A stretch of 64,000 nucleotides of DNA, from positions 124,001-188,000 of the forward strand of contig JBFPJN010000003.1 of NCBI GenBank assembly GCA_040839025.1. Direction: 5' to 3'. The notes beneath the pieces are model-generated. The model saw nothing but the letters and a program-made list of their open reading frames with translations. It was not told where the DNA came from and searched no databases. The translations under genes were made by a program, and so were the position numbers. The first letter of the stretch is position 1, and every line of letters starts with the position of its first letter. Below, piece after piece: positions 1 through 8,823 of the stretch. The DNA is from Alphaproteobacteria bacterium LSUCC0719. GTDB taxonomy: Bacteria; Pseudomonadota; Alphaproteobacteria; Puniceispirillales; Puniceispirillaceae.

Positions 1-108
1 ATAGGGGGCGATCTTGCTGCTGCACAGTGGCAGGATCGGTGTACGGATCACCGTCCCCTTCAGCTCGTCACGGGTTTCGGCGATTCTGTCAGCAGTAAAA
101 ACGGTCAT
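1..108 (-). CDS. Threonine dehydratase-like PLP enzyme, N-terminal fragment
   Basis: Only the first 36 codons lie in the window; the gene runs off the left edge. The peptide starts MTVFTADRIAETRDELKG and continues with a TVIRTPIL segment. This is the usual opening of fold-type II PLP enzymes of the threonine ammonia-lyase/serine dehydratase group (alpha helix, then the TPL-like strand). The lysine and glycine-rich PLP-binding motifs are outside the window, so the substrate cannot be decided. The enzyme would be cytoplasmic and deaminate threonine or serine to a 2-oxo acid. The next gene on this strand (formylglycine-generating enzyme) ends about 90 bases upstream. Confidence 0.65.
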   Translation of the reverse strand, partial: MTVFTADRIAETRDELKGTVIRTPILPLCSSKIAPY

Positions 109-201
109 GGCCTGACGCTAGCAACCTGCGGGGCGGCACGTCAATTGGATGGTGACAGGGCCGTGTGGGCGCGCCGCAGCCCGATGCCGCGTCCCCCGGA
201 C

Positions 202-1149
202 TCAGACATCCCAGACGATGCGAAATCCCTGATGGGCGGCGGTGGAATCCGGCGAGATGCCCGACCGCGCCGCGATCCTGTATCGATAGCAATAGCTTCG
301 ATGACACAGAAACGAGCCGCCCTTGGCCAGCCTGAAACCCTGCATCGTCTGCAGCCGTTCCCTGACCCGTTTTTTCAGTGACCGGATGCGGAACGGCTCA
401 CCGGTCCATTCCCAGACATTGCCAACCATGTTGTAGACGCCATAGCCGTTCGGCGCGAACGACGCCGCCGGGGCGGTGCCGGCATGGCCGTCCCGTGCCG
501 TATTGTGCCGGGGAAACCGCCCCTGCCAGATATTGCAGGGCAGAAACCGTTCGTCATCCGGTTCTTCATCACCCCAGGGAAAGCGGACATCGCCCAGCCC
601 GCCCCGCGCGGCATGTTCCCATTCCGCCTCGTCGGGGAGCCGGCCGCCAACCCAGGCGGCATAGGCGGTGGCGTCATTCCATGACATGTGGACAACCGGA
701 TGATCCGGATGCCAGGCATCGGCACTGCCGGGCCCGTGGATCTCGCGCCAGTTGGCACCATCGACACGTCGCCACCATTCGCTGCCGACAACACCATCGG
801 TCGGCCCGATGGCCGCAGGCACGTCGGACCAGAAGACAAAGGACCAGCCCCATTGCTCGGCCTCGCTGACATGGCCGGTCGCCTCGACAAAGGCGGCAAA
901 TTCGGCGTTCGTGACGCTGGTTGCGCCAATCAGGAACGGCGCTACACGAACCCGCCGCATCGGGCCCTCGCCATCATCGGCAAGTTCACGCCTGTCGGTG
1001 CCGACAAAGGCCCGCCCACCCGGAATCCGGACGGCATGGTCCGGCACCAGGCGCTGACCGGCGCTGTCATCAGCCGTCACCGCCGCCCGGTCGGCCAGGT
1101 CGGCCCGCTCGGTCGATGGCGGGCAGCAATTGTCACTCTTGTCTGTCAT
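202..1149 (-). CDS. Formylglycine-generating enzyme (sulfatase-modifying factor)
   Basis: A 315-residue protein of the FGE-sulfatase family, which oxidises a cysteine in sulfatases to C-alpha-formylglycine. It shows IPGG and GTD near residue 45, EAEQWGWSFVF near 100, HPVVHMSWNDA, GGRLPDEAEWEHAARGG, the GNVWEWT segment and a C-terminal GFRIVWDV. Two cysteines, about C282 and C287 in GGSFLCHRSYC, match the copper-binding active-site pair of genuine FGEs. Many family members that act on other substrates lack this pair. No sulfatase is visible in the window, so its client must be elsewhere. It is not in an obvious operon: a DMT transporter is divergent on the other side. Confidence 0.9.
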   Translation of the reverse strand: MTDKSDNCCPPSTERADLADRAAVTADDSAGQRLVPDHAVRIPGGRAFVGTDRRELADDGEGPMRRVRVAPFLIGATSVTNAEFAAFVEATGHVSEAEQWGWSFVFWSDVPAAIGPTDGVVGSEWWRRVDGANWREIHGPGSADAWHPDHPVVHMSWNDATAYAAWVGGRLPDEAEWEHAARGGLGDVRFPWGDEEPDDERFLPCNIWQGRFPRHNTARDGHAGTAPAASFAPNGYGVYNMVGNVWEWTGEPFRIRSLKKRVRERLQTMQGFRLAKGGSFLCHRSYCYRYRIAARSGISPDSTAAHQGFRIVWDV

Positions 1150-1196
1150 CGCAGGAATAATCCGGTATCGGGGGTGGCCTGGTACAGGCGCGGTAT

Positions 1197-1236
1197 CAAG
1201 GCTTGTTATATATCAACCAAGGCTTGTTCTATATCA
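1197..1236. repeat. Imperfect 21-bp-period direct repeat in divergent promoter region
   Basis: Two 19-bp units, 1197-1215 and 1218-1236, differ at one base (CAAGGCTTGTTATATATCA and CAAGGCTTGTTCTATATCA). They sit two helical turns apart in the 108-bp gap between the divergent FGE and DMT transporter genes. The spacing suits a regulator bound to one face of the DNA, and the TATATAT stretch could also be a promoter element. No regulator is identified. Confidence 0.5.
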
Positions 1237-1257
1237 GCTTTGTGTCACAGTGTCGGC

Positions 1258-2094
1258 ATGACGCCTGATATTTTCATGATTGTTCTCTTTGCCGCCATCA
1301 TGCATGCCCTGTGGAACGCAGTGGTCAAGGGGGCAAGCGACCGCACCATCACCTTCGGACTCGTTTCAACAGGCCACACCATTCCGGCACTGGCGCTGGC
1401 GCCGTTCGTGCCCCTGCCCGACCCGGTGATGATCCCCTATATCATCGCGTCGACGATCATCCATTGGGGCTATTATTATTTCCTCAATACCGGCTATCGG
1501 GTCGGCGATCTGTCGCTGGTCTATCCGGTGGCGCGTGGCGTTGCGCCCCTGCTGGTCGCGGTTCCCGCCTTCATCTGGCTTGGCGAGGCGCTGCCGGTGA
1601 TGGCGTGGGCCGGCATGATCTGCATTTCGGCAGGCATCCTGATCCTCGGGGTTCGCCGCGCCGGCAAGGGCCCACCGGTACCGGCCCTGATCATGGCGCT
1701 TCTGACAGGTGGCTCCATCGCCCTCTACACGCTTGTCGATGGTGTCGGCGTCCGCCTGGCCGAGCAGGCGCTGAGCTATATCGTCTGGCTGTTTATCGCC
1801 GAGGGGTTCGTGATCATCTATATCTTCCTGCCGCGCAGGGACCGGCTTCGCGCGCAGACAAGGCGGCAGATCGTGATCGGGCTGGCCGGCGGAATCCTGT
1901 CCGCGCTGGCATATGCACTGGCGCTCTATGCCAAAAGCAAGGCCCCTCTTGGCATGGTATCGGCATTGCGCGAGACCTCGGTGATCTTTGCCGCGATGAT
2001 CGGCCTGATCTGGTTTGGTGAAGGCCCCGTTCGCCCCCGCCTGATCGCGGCTGGCATGGTTGCCGTCGGCATCGTGATGCTGGCCCTGGCCTGA
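1258..2094 (+). CDS. DMT-superfamily (EamA) membrane transporter
   Basis: A 278-residue, very hydrophobic protein with about ten predicted membrane helices arranged as two EamA repeats of roughly 140 residues. Typical landmarks are the early HALWNAVVKG segment, GDLSLVYPVARGVAPLLVA near residue 85 and LGMVSALRETSVIFAAMIG near residue 225, followed by a terminal hydrophobic helix. The ATG at 1258 was chosen because the reading frame upstream of it is anti-sense to the FGE gene. Family members export or import small metabolites such as amino acids or nucleosides; the substrate cannot be read from the sequence. Confidence 0.88.
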   Translation: MTPDIFMIVLFAAIMHALWNAVVKGASDRTITFGLVSTGHTIPALALAPFVPLPDPVMIPYIIASTIIHWGYYYFLNTGYRVGDLSLVYPVARGVAPLLVAVPAFIWLGEALPVMAWAGMICISAGILILGVRRAGKGPPVPALIMALLTGGSIALYTLVDGVGVRLAEQALSYIVWLFIAEGFVIIYIFLPRRDRLRAQTRRQIVIGLAGGILSALAYALALYAKSKAPLGMVSALRETSVIFAAMIGLIWFGEGPVRPRLIAAGMVAVGIVMLALA

Positions 2095-2128
2095 AGCCCT
2101 GGCCTGAAGCCCTGCCGGCTGGCCGGGT

Positions 2129-3292
2129 TCACATCGCAAGCGGCAAGGTCACCGGGCTTCGGAAATTTGACGATGGCACCCAGTCAAAGCTGGTGCTGGC
2201 AAGGCTGAAATGCGGCATCTGCTGAAGAAAGACCGACATTGCCCGCTCCATCACCATGCGGGCAAAGTCGTTGCCGATGCAGAAATGCTTGCCTGTTCCA
2301 AATCCCAGATGGCCCGACGGGTTTCGGTTCAGGTCATAGATATCGGCATTGGGGAATTTGCGTTCATCCCGATTGGCCGCCCCATAGGCCAGCACCACGA
2401 AATCGCCAGCCCGCATCCGCTGGCCATGCAGTTCGACATCGCGGGTCAGCACACGTTTGAACCGCTGTGCCGAGGTATTGTAGCGCAGTGATTCCTCGAT
2501 CGCCGGCTTGATCAGGCCGGGATCGGCCCGCAGCGCCTGCTGAATATCGGGCATCTGGGCAAGGTTCAGCGCGAAAATGCTCATGAAACTTGACAGTGAT
2601 TCAACACCGGCCACAACAAACATCGATGTCGTCAGGACAATCTCGCGCTCGGACAGCGCGTCGCCGTCGATTTCCGCCTCGGCAAGCTTGGTGATCAGAT
2701 CGTCGGACGGGTTCCGGCGCCGGACCGCGACCGCGTCCCGCAAATAGTCCGATATCTCGGCAAAGGCATCATTCATCGTTGTGATTCTGCCTTTGGCCGC
2801 CTTGTCTGTCGAGATCGACAGCACCACCTTCGACCTGATTTCAGCCGGGTCTCGCTGCGGAAGCCCCAGCATGTGCAGGATCGTGTCCACCGTCACCCTG
2901 CTGGAAAATGACCGGACGAAATCAAACTCCGCCTGACCGGCGCAATCTGTGGCCGCCTGCCTTGCCACTGTCTCGGCATGATCAATCACCTCGCCGAGGT
3001 TCTTCCGGGCGAAGGCGTAATTGGCAAGACGCCGCAGGCGATCATGGCGTGGCGGGTCGGTGGTTCCCAAAGTGCCGCCGGACCGCCCCGGTATTTCATC
3101 AATCAGATTGCCGCCGCGCGAGGAATAGGTTTCCCAGTCGACCGCCGCATTTGCCACATCATCATAGCGCGACAGGAACCACAGCCCGGCGCTGTCGCTC
3201 CAGTAACAGGGAAATTCGTCCCGAAGCCGGGCATAGGCCGGGAACGGGTTCGCATCGATCTCCTTGCTGTAAAGCTCTATCGGTTCACGCAT
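2129..3292 (-). CDS. Cytochrome P450
   Basis: A 387-residue class I-type bacterial P450. The heme loop GFGTGKHFCIG places the thiolate ligand near C338, the K-helix ExxR is in EESLRY, and the I-helix reads FVVAGVESLSSF. In the I-helix the usual acid-threonine pair is glutamate-serine (ES), so the oxygen-activating threonine is replaced by serine. No ferredoxin or reductase gene lies beside it, so redox partners must be encoded elsewhere. It is the most downstream gene of the minus-strand run with aldehyde dehydrogenases and an SDR, which fits hydroxylation of a hydrophobic substrate later oxidised to an acid. The ATG at 3292 is preferred over an upstream TTG. Confidence 0.93.
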   Translation of the reverse strand: MREPIELYSKEIDANPFPAYARLRDEFPCYWSDSAGLWFLSRYDDVANAAVDWETYSSRGGNLIDEIPGRSGGTLGTTDPPRHDRLRRLANYAFARKNLGEVIDHAETVARQAATDCAGQAEFDFVRSFSSRVTVDTILHMLGLPQRDPAEIRSKVVLSISTDKAAKGRITTMNDAFAEISDYLRDAVAVRRRNPSDDLITKLAEAEIDGDALSEREIVLTTSMFVVAGVESLSSFMSIFALNLAQMPDIQQALRADPGLIKPAIEESLRYNTSAQRFKRVLTRDVELHGQRMRAGDFVVLAYGAANRDERKFPNADIYDLNRNPSGHLGFGTGKHFCIGNDFARMVMERAMSVFLQQMPHFSLASTSFDWVPSSNFRSPVTLPLAM

Positions 3293-3332
3293 GGCAACCC
3301 ATTCCAATCCGGCTCGAGGTCATGACGGCGGT

Positions 3333-4826
3333 CTAGAACAGCCATCCCGGGACACTGGATATCGAGTGGTAACCCTGAAACTGCACGACGCCTTCATATC
3401 CCAGATTGCGTCCGATACCACTGTCCTTGAAGCCGCCGAAGGGACCACGAAAATCCTGCGCTGTCGGGCCATGTCCGTTCAGATAGGTATAGCCGGCCTC
3501 AAGCTGGCGAGAGATCGACAACGCACGGTCACGATCCTCGGTCCAGACCGAAGAGCAAAGCCCGTAGCGCGAGTCATTGGCAAGCCGTATCGCCTCGGAT
3601 TCACTGTCGAACGGCATGATCGGCAGCGCCGGACCAAACTGCTCCTCGCGCACGATATCCAGACTCTGGTCCGGATTGAAGATCAAGGCCGGCTTCTGGA
3701 AATGGCCCTGTCGATACAGTTCTTCATCCGGCACCTGCCCGCATTCCCTCACCTCGGCACCACTGGCGCGCGCCTGGCCGATCATGTCGGTAACGACCTT
3801 CAGCTGTCTGGCATTGTTGACCGGCCCCATATTGGTCTCGGCAAGCAAGCCGTCACCGACAACCATCCGGTCGCACAGCGCGCTCAGCCCCTCGACCACC
3901 TCGTCATAGCGCGAGCGATGCACATAGAGCCGTTTCAGCGCCATGCAGATCTGTCCCGAGGACATGAAGGTGCCGAGATACATATTCATGAACGCCTTCT
4001 GATCCAGCCGCGCATCGGCACAGACAATGGCCGGATCATTGCCGCCGAGTTCCAGCGTCACCGGCGTCATCTGATCCGCCGCCACTTTCATCACATGCTT
4101 GCCGATGCGAACCGAGCCGGTGAAATTCACAAACCGGACAAGCGGGTGTGACACCAGACTGTCGCCAATTCTGGTGGCATCGCCGGTGACGATATTGATC
4201 ACACCCGGCGGGAACATCTCGGCAATCTTCTGCAAGGTCATGCTGGGGGCGAGAACCGCCAGCTCCGACGGTTTCACCACCACCGTGTTACCGGCCATCA
4301 GCGCCTGTGGCAGCTTTGCGCCAAGGATCGACAACGGCCAGTTCCAGGGCACAATCAGCGTCGCCACACCGCGCGGCTGGCGCGTGATGATGGTGTCGAA
4401 TGGCGGCCCATGCTCGATTTCGTCACGGGCCAGCCTGTCCGCATAGGCGGCGGTGGTGCGGAACCTGTCACCAAGCCGCGACACCTCGAGATGGGTTTCC
4501 TTGATGATTTTCCCATGCTCGCGACAGAACAGGCGCGAGCGCGCGTCGACATCGTCCTGACCGGACTCCAGAAAATCGGCAACCTCGTTCAGTTTTGCCG
4601 CCCGTTCCGCATAGCTTGTCCGTGACCAGGCAGGATAGGCGGCGTAGGCTGCCTTGACCGCCAGATCGACGTCATTGACCGAGGACAGCGCCGCATGGCC
4701 GACAAGCTCGTCAGGCCGTGCCGGGTTGTAGAGGGCATAGGTTCTGCCCCCCTCTGCCGCACGGGCAACGCCGTCGATATAGTTCCCGGTGGTGACCGGC
4801 CGGTCACCTTGGCCCTGGCTGAACAT
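3333..4826 (-). CDS. NAD(P)-dependent aldehyde dehydrogenase
   Basis: A 497-residue ALDH-superfamily enzyme that oxidises an aldehyde to a carboxylic acid in the cytoplasm. Landmarks are VPWNWPLSILGAKLPQAL (cofactor and catalytic Asn region), VVVKPSELAVLAP, FTGSVRIGKHV, the ELGGNDPAIV general-base motif and SSGQICMALKR containing the catalytic cysteine. The start at 4826 is supported by an AGGAG six bases upstream; a longer frame to 4904 has no such site and runs into the neighbouring gene. It lies between the P450 and the flotillin-like gene on the same strand. It resembles broad-specificity coniferyl/betaine-type aldehyde dehydrogenases; the substrate is not determined. Confidence 0.92.
   Translation of the reverse strand: MFSQGQGDRPVTTGNYIDGVARAAEGGRTYALYNPARPDELVGHAALSSVNDVDLAVKAAYAAYPAWSRTSYAERAAKLNEVADFLESGQDDVDARSRLFCREHGKIIKETHLEVSRLGDRFRTTAAYADRLARDEIEHGPPFDTIITRQPRGVATLIVPWNWPLSILGAKLPQALMAGNTVVVKPSELAVLAPSMTLQKIAEMFPPGVINIVTGDATRIGDSLVSHPLVRFVNFTGSVRIGKHVMKVAADQMTPVTLELGGNDPAIVCADARLDQKAFMNMYLGTFMSSGQICMALKRLYVHRSRYDEVVEGLSALCDRMVVGDGLLAETNMGPVNNARQLKVVTDMIGQARASGAEVRECGQVPDEELYRQGHFQKPALIFNPDQSLDIVREEQFGPALPIMPFDSESEAIRLANDSRYGLCSSVWTEDRDRALSISRQLEAGYTYLNGHGPTAQDFRGPFGGFKDSGIGRNLGYEGVVQFQGYHSISSVPGWLF
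4791..4808. other. Perfect 18-bp palindrome inside an ALDH coding region
   Basis: GGTGACCGGCCGGTCACC reads the same on both strands. It lies about 20-35 bases inside the aldehyde dehydrogenase start, encoding part of the DRPVTTG stretch. It could be an intragenic operator or roadblock site, or a coincidence in GC-rich coding sequence. There is no second copy in the window, although GGTGACC/GGTCACC-type words recur in the tandem repeats near 19450 and 34457. Confidence 0.3.
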
Positions 4827-4860
4827 ATGGCTCTCCTGCTGGTGCCTGTCGGTGCGCCGG

Positions 4861-6498
4861 TCAGGCCGGATCGTCTGTTCCCGGCTTGCGGCCAGGATCG
4901 ACAATACCGCTCATGCCATCCTCGAAACTGACACCGAGATCCTCGCCGATCTTGCGAAGCGCCGGCAGCTGTACCGCCATGTCCATGATGGAATCCAGCG
5001 CCTGGTTTACCGGTGGCTTGTCACCGCCACCGCCACCGCCACTGCCGCCGGACCCGCCGCGATCAAGCGCACCGCCGGTGATATGATGGATCTTGATGGA
5101 GTCGATCTTTTCAGCCGGGCGGACCATCTGCTCGACGATTTTCGGCAGCGCCTCGAGCCGCGCCCTGTCACGGGCAAGCTCGACAATCTCGGGGGCCATT
5201 GCGTTCTCGGCCTCGTTCATGGCACGGGCATTTTCCGCCTTCAGCGCCAGCTCCTCGGCCATCGCCGACAACCGCACCTTCTCGGCATCGCTGTCCGCCT
5301 TGGCGGCCTTCAGGCGGGCATCTGCAAGCGCCACCATGATGGTTGCCTCGGTATCGGCGGCATGCCGTTTGCGAAGCCCGTGGACGGTGCCTTCCTTTTC
5401 GGCCGCGATGATGTCGATACTCTTGCCGCGTTCGGCTGCGGCGATGGCCTTGGCCGTTTCGACATCCTCCGCCGCCTTTACCGCCTCGGCACGCGCACCA
5501 CTTGCCGCCGCTTCGGCCCTGGCTTCATCCATGCTCTGTTTGCGAAGGGTGATGTTGCGCTGCTGTTCGGCTGTCTGGACAGCAAGTTTCTGCGCTATCT
5601 CGGCCTTGCTGATTTCCTCTTCCCGCCGGATGTCATTGGCACGGATGGACTTTTCCATCTCGATCTTTGCCGCGCTGGCGGCAATCTCGGATTCCGCCTT
5701 GCTGGCCGCGATTTCGGCCAATTGCGCCGCGCGGAGTGATTCCAGCGTCTTTACCTGCTGGATCTGCGCCTCCTGCTCTTCAAGGTCGATCTGCAAGGTC
5801 CGCTTCGCTGCTTCCATCGCCGAACGCCGCACCGAAACCTCGGCATCGGCATCGATCGTGGCCCGCTCCTTTTTCGAATTCGCAATCACTTCGGCAAGCT
5901 TGCGCATACCAACCGCGTTGAAGGCGTTGTTCTCGTCCAGCGCGCTGAAGGGTGTCTGGTCAAGCGCCGTCAGCGACACCGATTCCAGCTCCAGACCATT
6001 GCGCCTGATCTCCTCGGACAGGGCTGACTTGACGGCCTTGACGAAGGCACCGCGGCCTTCATGAAGTTCATCCATGGTCTGCTGCGCCGCCACCGATCGC
6101 AACGTGTCGACAAGCTTGCCTTCGATCAGCTCGCGAAGCTTGTCAGGATCGAATGTGCGTCTGCCAAGTGTCTGCGAGGCGCGCGCGATCGATTCCTCTG
6201 TCGGCTCGACCGACATATAGAATTCGGCCCCGACATCGACACGAAGACGGTCCTTGGTAATCAGCGCCTGTTCGCCATGCCGATGCACCACCAGACGCAC
6301 CGTCTGCATGTTCACCCTGCTGACCTTGTGGAAATAGGGAAGCACGATCACGCCGCCATCAAGGACGACTTTCCGTCCTCCCAGGCCGGTCCGTACCAAT
6401 GAGGTCTCACGCGATGCGCGTTCATACAGCCACGCCGCGACAACCACCAGGATGGCGACGATGACAATGACCAGAAGAATAATCGATGTAGCGGACAT
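4861..6498 (-). CDS. Flotillin-like SPFH-domain membrane protein
   Basis: A 545-residue protein with one N-terminal membrane helix (about residues 4-25, rich in I and V) and then an SPFH/band-7 domain (about 30-230). A long Ala/Glu-rich coiled coil follows (about 230-440), then a C-terminal region with a GGSGGSGGGGGG linker. This is the architecture of bacterial flotillins (FloT/YqiK type), which oligomerise at the inner membrane and organise membrane microdomains. The ATG at 6498 has AGGAG eight bases upstream. Its position inside a run of catabolic oxidoreductases and transporter genes is unusual and may link it to handling of a hydrophobic substrate; that is inference. Confidence 0.85.
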   Translation of the reverse strand: MSATSIILLVIVIVAILVVVAAWLYERASRETSLVRTGLGGRKVVLDGGVIVLPYFHKVSRVNMQTVRLVVHRHGEQALITKDRLRVDVGAEFYMSVEPTEESIARASQTLGRRTFDPDKLRELIEGKLVDTLRSVAAQQTMDELHEGRGAFVKAVKSALSEEIRRNGLELESVSLTALDQTPFSALDENNAFNAVGMRKLAEVIANSKKERATIDADAEVSVRRSAMEAAKRTLQIDLEEQEAQIQQVKTLESLRAAQLAEIAASKAESEIAASAAKIEMEKSIRANDIRREEEISKAEIAQKLAVQTAEQQRNITLRKQSMDEARAEAAASGARAEAVKAAEDVETAKAIAAAERGKSIDIIAAEKEGTVHGLRKRHAADTEATIMVALADARLKAAKADSDAEKVRLSAMAEELALKAENARAMNEAENAMAPEIVELARDRARLEALPKIVEQMVRPAEKIDSIKIHHITGGALDRGGSGGSGGGGGGDKPPVNQALDSIMDMAVQLPALRKIGEDLGVSFEDGMSGIVDPGRKPGTDDPA

Positions 6499-6518
6499 CA
6501 CATTCTCTCCTTCTCGGG

Positions 6519-7343
6519 TTAGAATTGATGCATGTTCTGGTAGATGTACGACGACATTCCACCATCAAGCATCAGGTTGGCTCCGCGGAACCAATGGGTC
6601 ATATCGGACAACATGAAACACACCACAGGCGCGATATCCTCGGGCCTGCCGGGGCGGTCATTGACCGAAAGATCTTCCTCGGCGCGTTTGCCGAGCGTCT
6701 TCTTGAAATCGGGCATGATGGGCGTGTCAACCGGTCCCGGGCTGACAGCATTCATGCGAATGCCGCGATCACGCCAGGTCCAGCGATTCTTCATTGTCCA
6801 GACGACAAGCGCCTCCTTGCTGAAGAAATAGCTGCGCCCGCCCTCATTGGTGATGTTGTAGTCATGAATGAACCGCTCGACATCCTCGAACGCCAGATGT
6901 TCGGACGCCTTGATGGCCTCTATCGATTCCGGCCATCCAAACCCGGCCAGTGACGCAAGGTTCACGATCGAGGCATTGTCGTTCAGCTTCGGGATCATCA
7001 GCTCGGTGAAATATTTCAGCCCGACAAGATTTACCTTCAGCACGATATCCGCCGGCTGTGTCGGTGGCACACCGGCGCTGTTGGCGATGCCGTCAATCCG
7101 TCCCGGCAGCGCGTTGACAAGCGCCTTGATGGTGCGCCGGTCCGACATGTCGGCCAGATACAGCTCATCGACATAATCCTCGGTCTTGTTGCGGTCGACG
7201 CCGATGACATCCCCGCCAAGCTGTTTGATCAGCTTTGCCGTGTCACGGCCGATCCCGGACGAACAGCCGGTGACGACAATGACCTTGTCGCGCAGCAACT
7301 TGCCATAGGTCCAGTCCTTTGACGCCCAGTCAGTATCCTGCAT
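6519..7343 (-). CDS. Short-chain dehydrogenase/reductase (hydroxysteroid dehydrogenase-like)
   Basis: A 274-residue classical SDR that oxidises or reduces an alcohol/ketone with NAD(P). It has the Rossmann motif TGCSSGIG near residue 24, NSAG near residue 90, the catalytic serine in IVNLASLAG, and YFFSK as the YxxxK pair. NAVSPGPVDTPI precedes the C-terminal GGM segment. The substrate-binding insert and overall pattern recall 3-alpha-hydroxysteroid dehydrogenase/carbonyl reductases, but the substrate is not determined. GGAGG lies just upstream of the ATG at 7343. It is 20 bases from the end of the preceding aldehyde dehydrogenase gene, so the two are probably co-transcribed. Confidence 0.9.
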   Translation of the reverse strand: MQDTDWASKDWTYGKLLRDKVIVVTGCSSGIGRDTAKLIKQLGGDVIGVDRNKTEDYVDELYLADMSDRRTIKALVNALPGRIDGIANSAGVPPTQPADIVLKVNLVGLKYFTELMIPKLNDNASIVNLASLAGFGWPESIEAIKASEHLAFEDVERFIHDYNITNEGGRSYFFSKEALVVWTMKNRWTWRDRGIRMNAVSPGPVDTPIMPDFKKTLGKRAEEDLSVNDRPGRPEDIAPVVCFMLSDMTHWFRGANLMLDGGMSSYIYQNMHQF

Positions 7344-7362
7344 GATCCCTCCTCCCCGCGCC

Positions 7363-8823
7363 CTAGAAGACCGGCGGGAAACCACGCCCGCCACGTTCCA
7401 GCGTCAGCCAACGCGTCTCGGTGAATGTTTCGGTGGACCAGCGGCCCCCATGCCGACCGACACCGGATGATTTCGACCCGCCAAAGGGCACATGCGGCTC
7501 GTCATTTACCGAACTGCAATTGATGTGACACATGCCTGTTTCCAGCGCCGCCGCAATCGCCAGACCGCGTGATTCATCCCTGGTGATGACCCCGGACGAC
7601 AGGCCATATTCACTGTCATTGGCAATCGCGATGGCCTCTTCATCCGTTCGGAAGGGGATCACCGGCACCACGGGGCCGAATGTTTCCTCGGCATAGACCA
7701 GCATATCAGGCGTCACACCGGTCAGGATGGTCGGTTCGACAAACCTGCCATTGACGCCGCCGCCAAGTGCCACATGCGCGCCCTTGGCCACCGCGTCCTC
7801 GATCTGTTCCCTGACCTTGCCGGCCTGCTTGTCATTGATCAGGGGACCGATCACATGGCCCTTGTCGGCGGTTGGATCACCGACCTTCAGCTTTGCCGCC
7901 CGTTCGACAAACCGCGTCAGGAAGGCGTCAAACACCGATTCCTGAACCAGGATTTTCTCGACAGACATACAGATCTGCCCCTGATGCATGAAGCTTCCGA
8001 AATTGGCCGCTGCCGTGGCCCGCTCAAGGTCGGCATCCTCACAGACAATCAGCGCATCCTTGCCACCAAGCTCGACACAGCATTTCTTGAGATGCGCGCC
8101 GGCCTTGGCGGCGATCACCCGGCCAACAGGGGTCGACCCGGTAAAGCTGATGCCCTTGACCAGCGGATGTTCGACGATCACATCGCCGACCGTCGGCACA
8201 TTCTCGCGCGAGCAGGTCACCACATTCAACACCCCTGCCGGCACGCCGGCCGCCTCGAAGATCTCGGCAAAGATCATGCCGCCTGTAAAGGGCGTTTCCT
8301 CGGAAGGCTTGAGGACAACGCAGTTACCGGCGGCAATCGGGAATGCCAGGCCACGCGCCGTCAGCAGGGTCGGGAAATTCCAGGGCGAGATGACCGTAAC
8401 CACACCCATCGGGCGGCGCATCGCCATCGACACCTTGCCATGATCCGACGGCATGATTTCGCCAATCGGGTTGTAGTTCATCGCCGCGGCGGCGCGGAAC
8501 ACCTCCGGGACATAGCCGGACTCGAACATCCCCTTGCCGAACCAGCCGCCGCCCTCGCCCTGCAGCGCCGCGACAAGATCATCCCGGCGGCGCTCGAATT
8601 CGTCAGCCACCTTCAGCATGTGATGCGCCCGCTGGGCGTGGGTCAGGGACGACCAGTGGGCAAAGGCCGCCTGCGCGGATTCAATGGCCCGGACAGCCAT
8701 CGCGCTGTCACCGTCGGCGACCCGCGCCCACACCGACCCGTCCGCCGGATTGATGTCGTCAAAGGAACCGGCTGCCGGCACCCAGGACCCGCCTATAAAC
8801 AGATTGTCCAATGATCTGGCCAT
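7363..8823 (-). CDS. Aldehyde dehydrogenase (aromatic/benzaldehyde-type)
   Basis: A 486-residue ALDH. Motifs are ISPWNFPTLLTARGLAFPIA, VVLKPSEETPFTGG, FTGSTPVGRVI, ELGGKDALIV and HQGQICMSVEK with the catalytic cysteine, followed by EETFGPVVPVIPF. The N-terminal half resembles benzaldehyde or vanillin dehydrogenase-type enzymes, a family-level hint rather than proof of substrate. It begins one base before the end of livF, so it follows the Liv transporter genes directly. Together with the SDR it suggests alcohol to aldehyde to acid oxidation of the imported compound. Confidence 0.92.
   Translation of the reverse strand: MARSLDNLFIGGSWVPAAGSFDDINPADGSVWARVADGDSAMAVRAIESAQAAFAHWSSLTHAQRAHHMLKVADEFERRRDDLVAALQGEGGGWFGKGMFESGYVPEVFRAAAAMNYNPIGEIMPSDHGKVSMAMRRPMGVVTVISPWNFPTLLTARGLAFPIAAGNCVVLKPSEETPFTGGMIFAEIFEAAGVPAGVLNVVTCSRENVPTVGDVIVEHPLVKGISFTGSTPVGRVIAAKAGAHLKKCCVELGGKDALIVCEDADLERATAAANFGSFMHQGQICMSVEKILVQESVFDAFLTRFVERAAKLKVGDPTADKGHVIGPLINDKQAGKVREQIEDAVAKGAHVALGGGVNGRFVEPTILTGVTPDMLVYAEETFGPVVPVIPFRTDEEAIAIANDSEYGLSSGVITRDESRGLAIAAALETGMCHINCSSVNDEPHVPFGGSKSSGVGRHGGRWSTETFTETRWLTLERGGRGFPPVF

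Noticed and set aside
688-1257. Long N-terminal extension of the DMT transporter frame
   Set aside because: The frame is anti-sense to the well-supported FGE gene and the extra residues show no transporter features; the ATG at 1258 fits the family.
5093-6064. Long plus-strand open frames opposite the flotillin-like gene
   Set aside because: Ala/Ser-rich shadow of the coiled-coil gene on the other strand; no family features.
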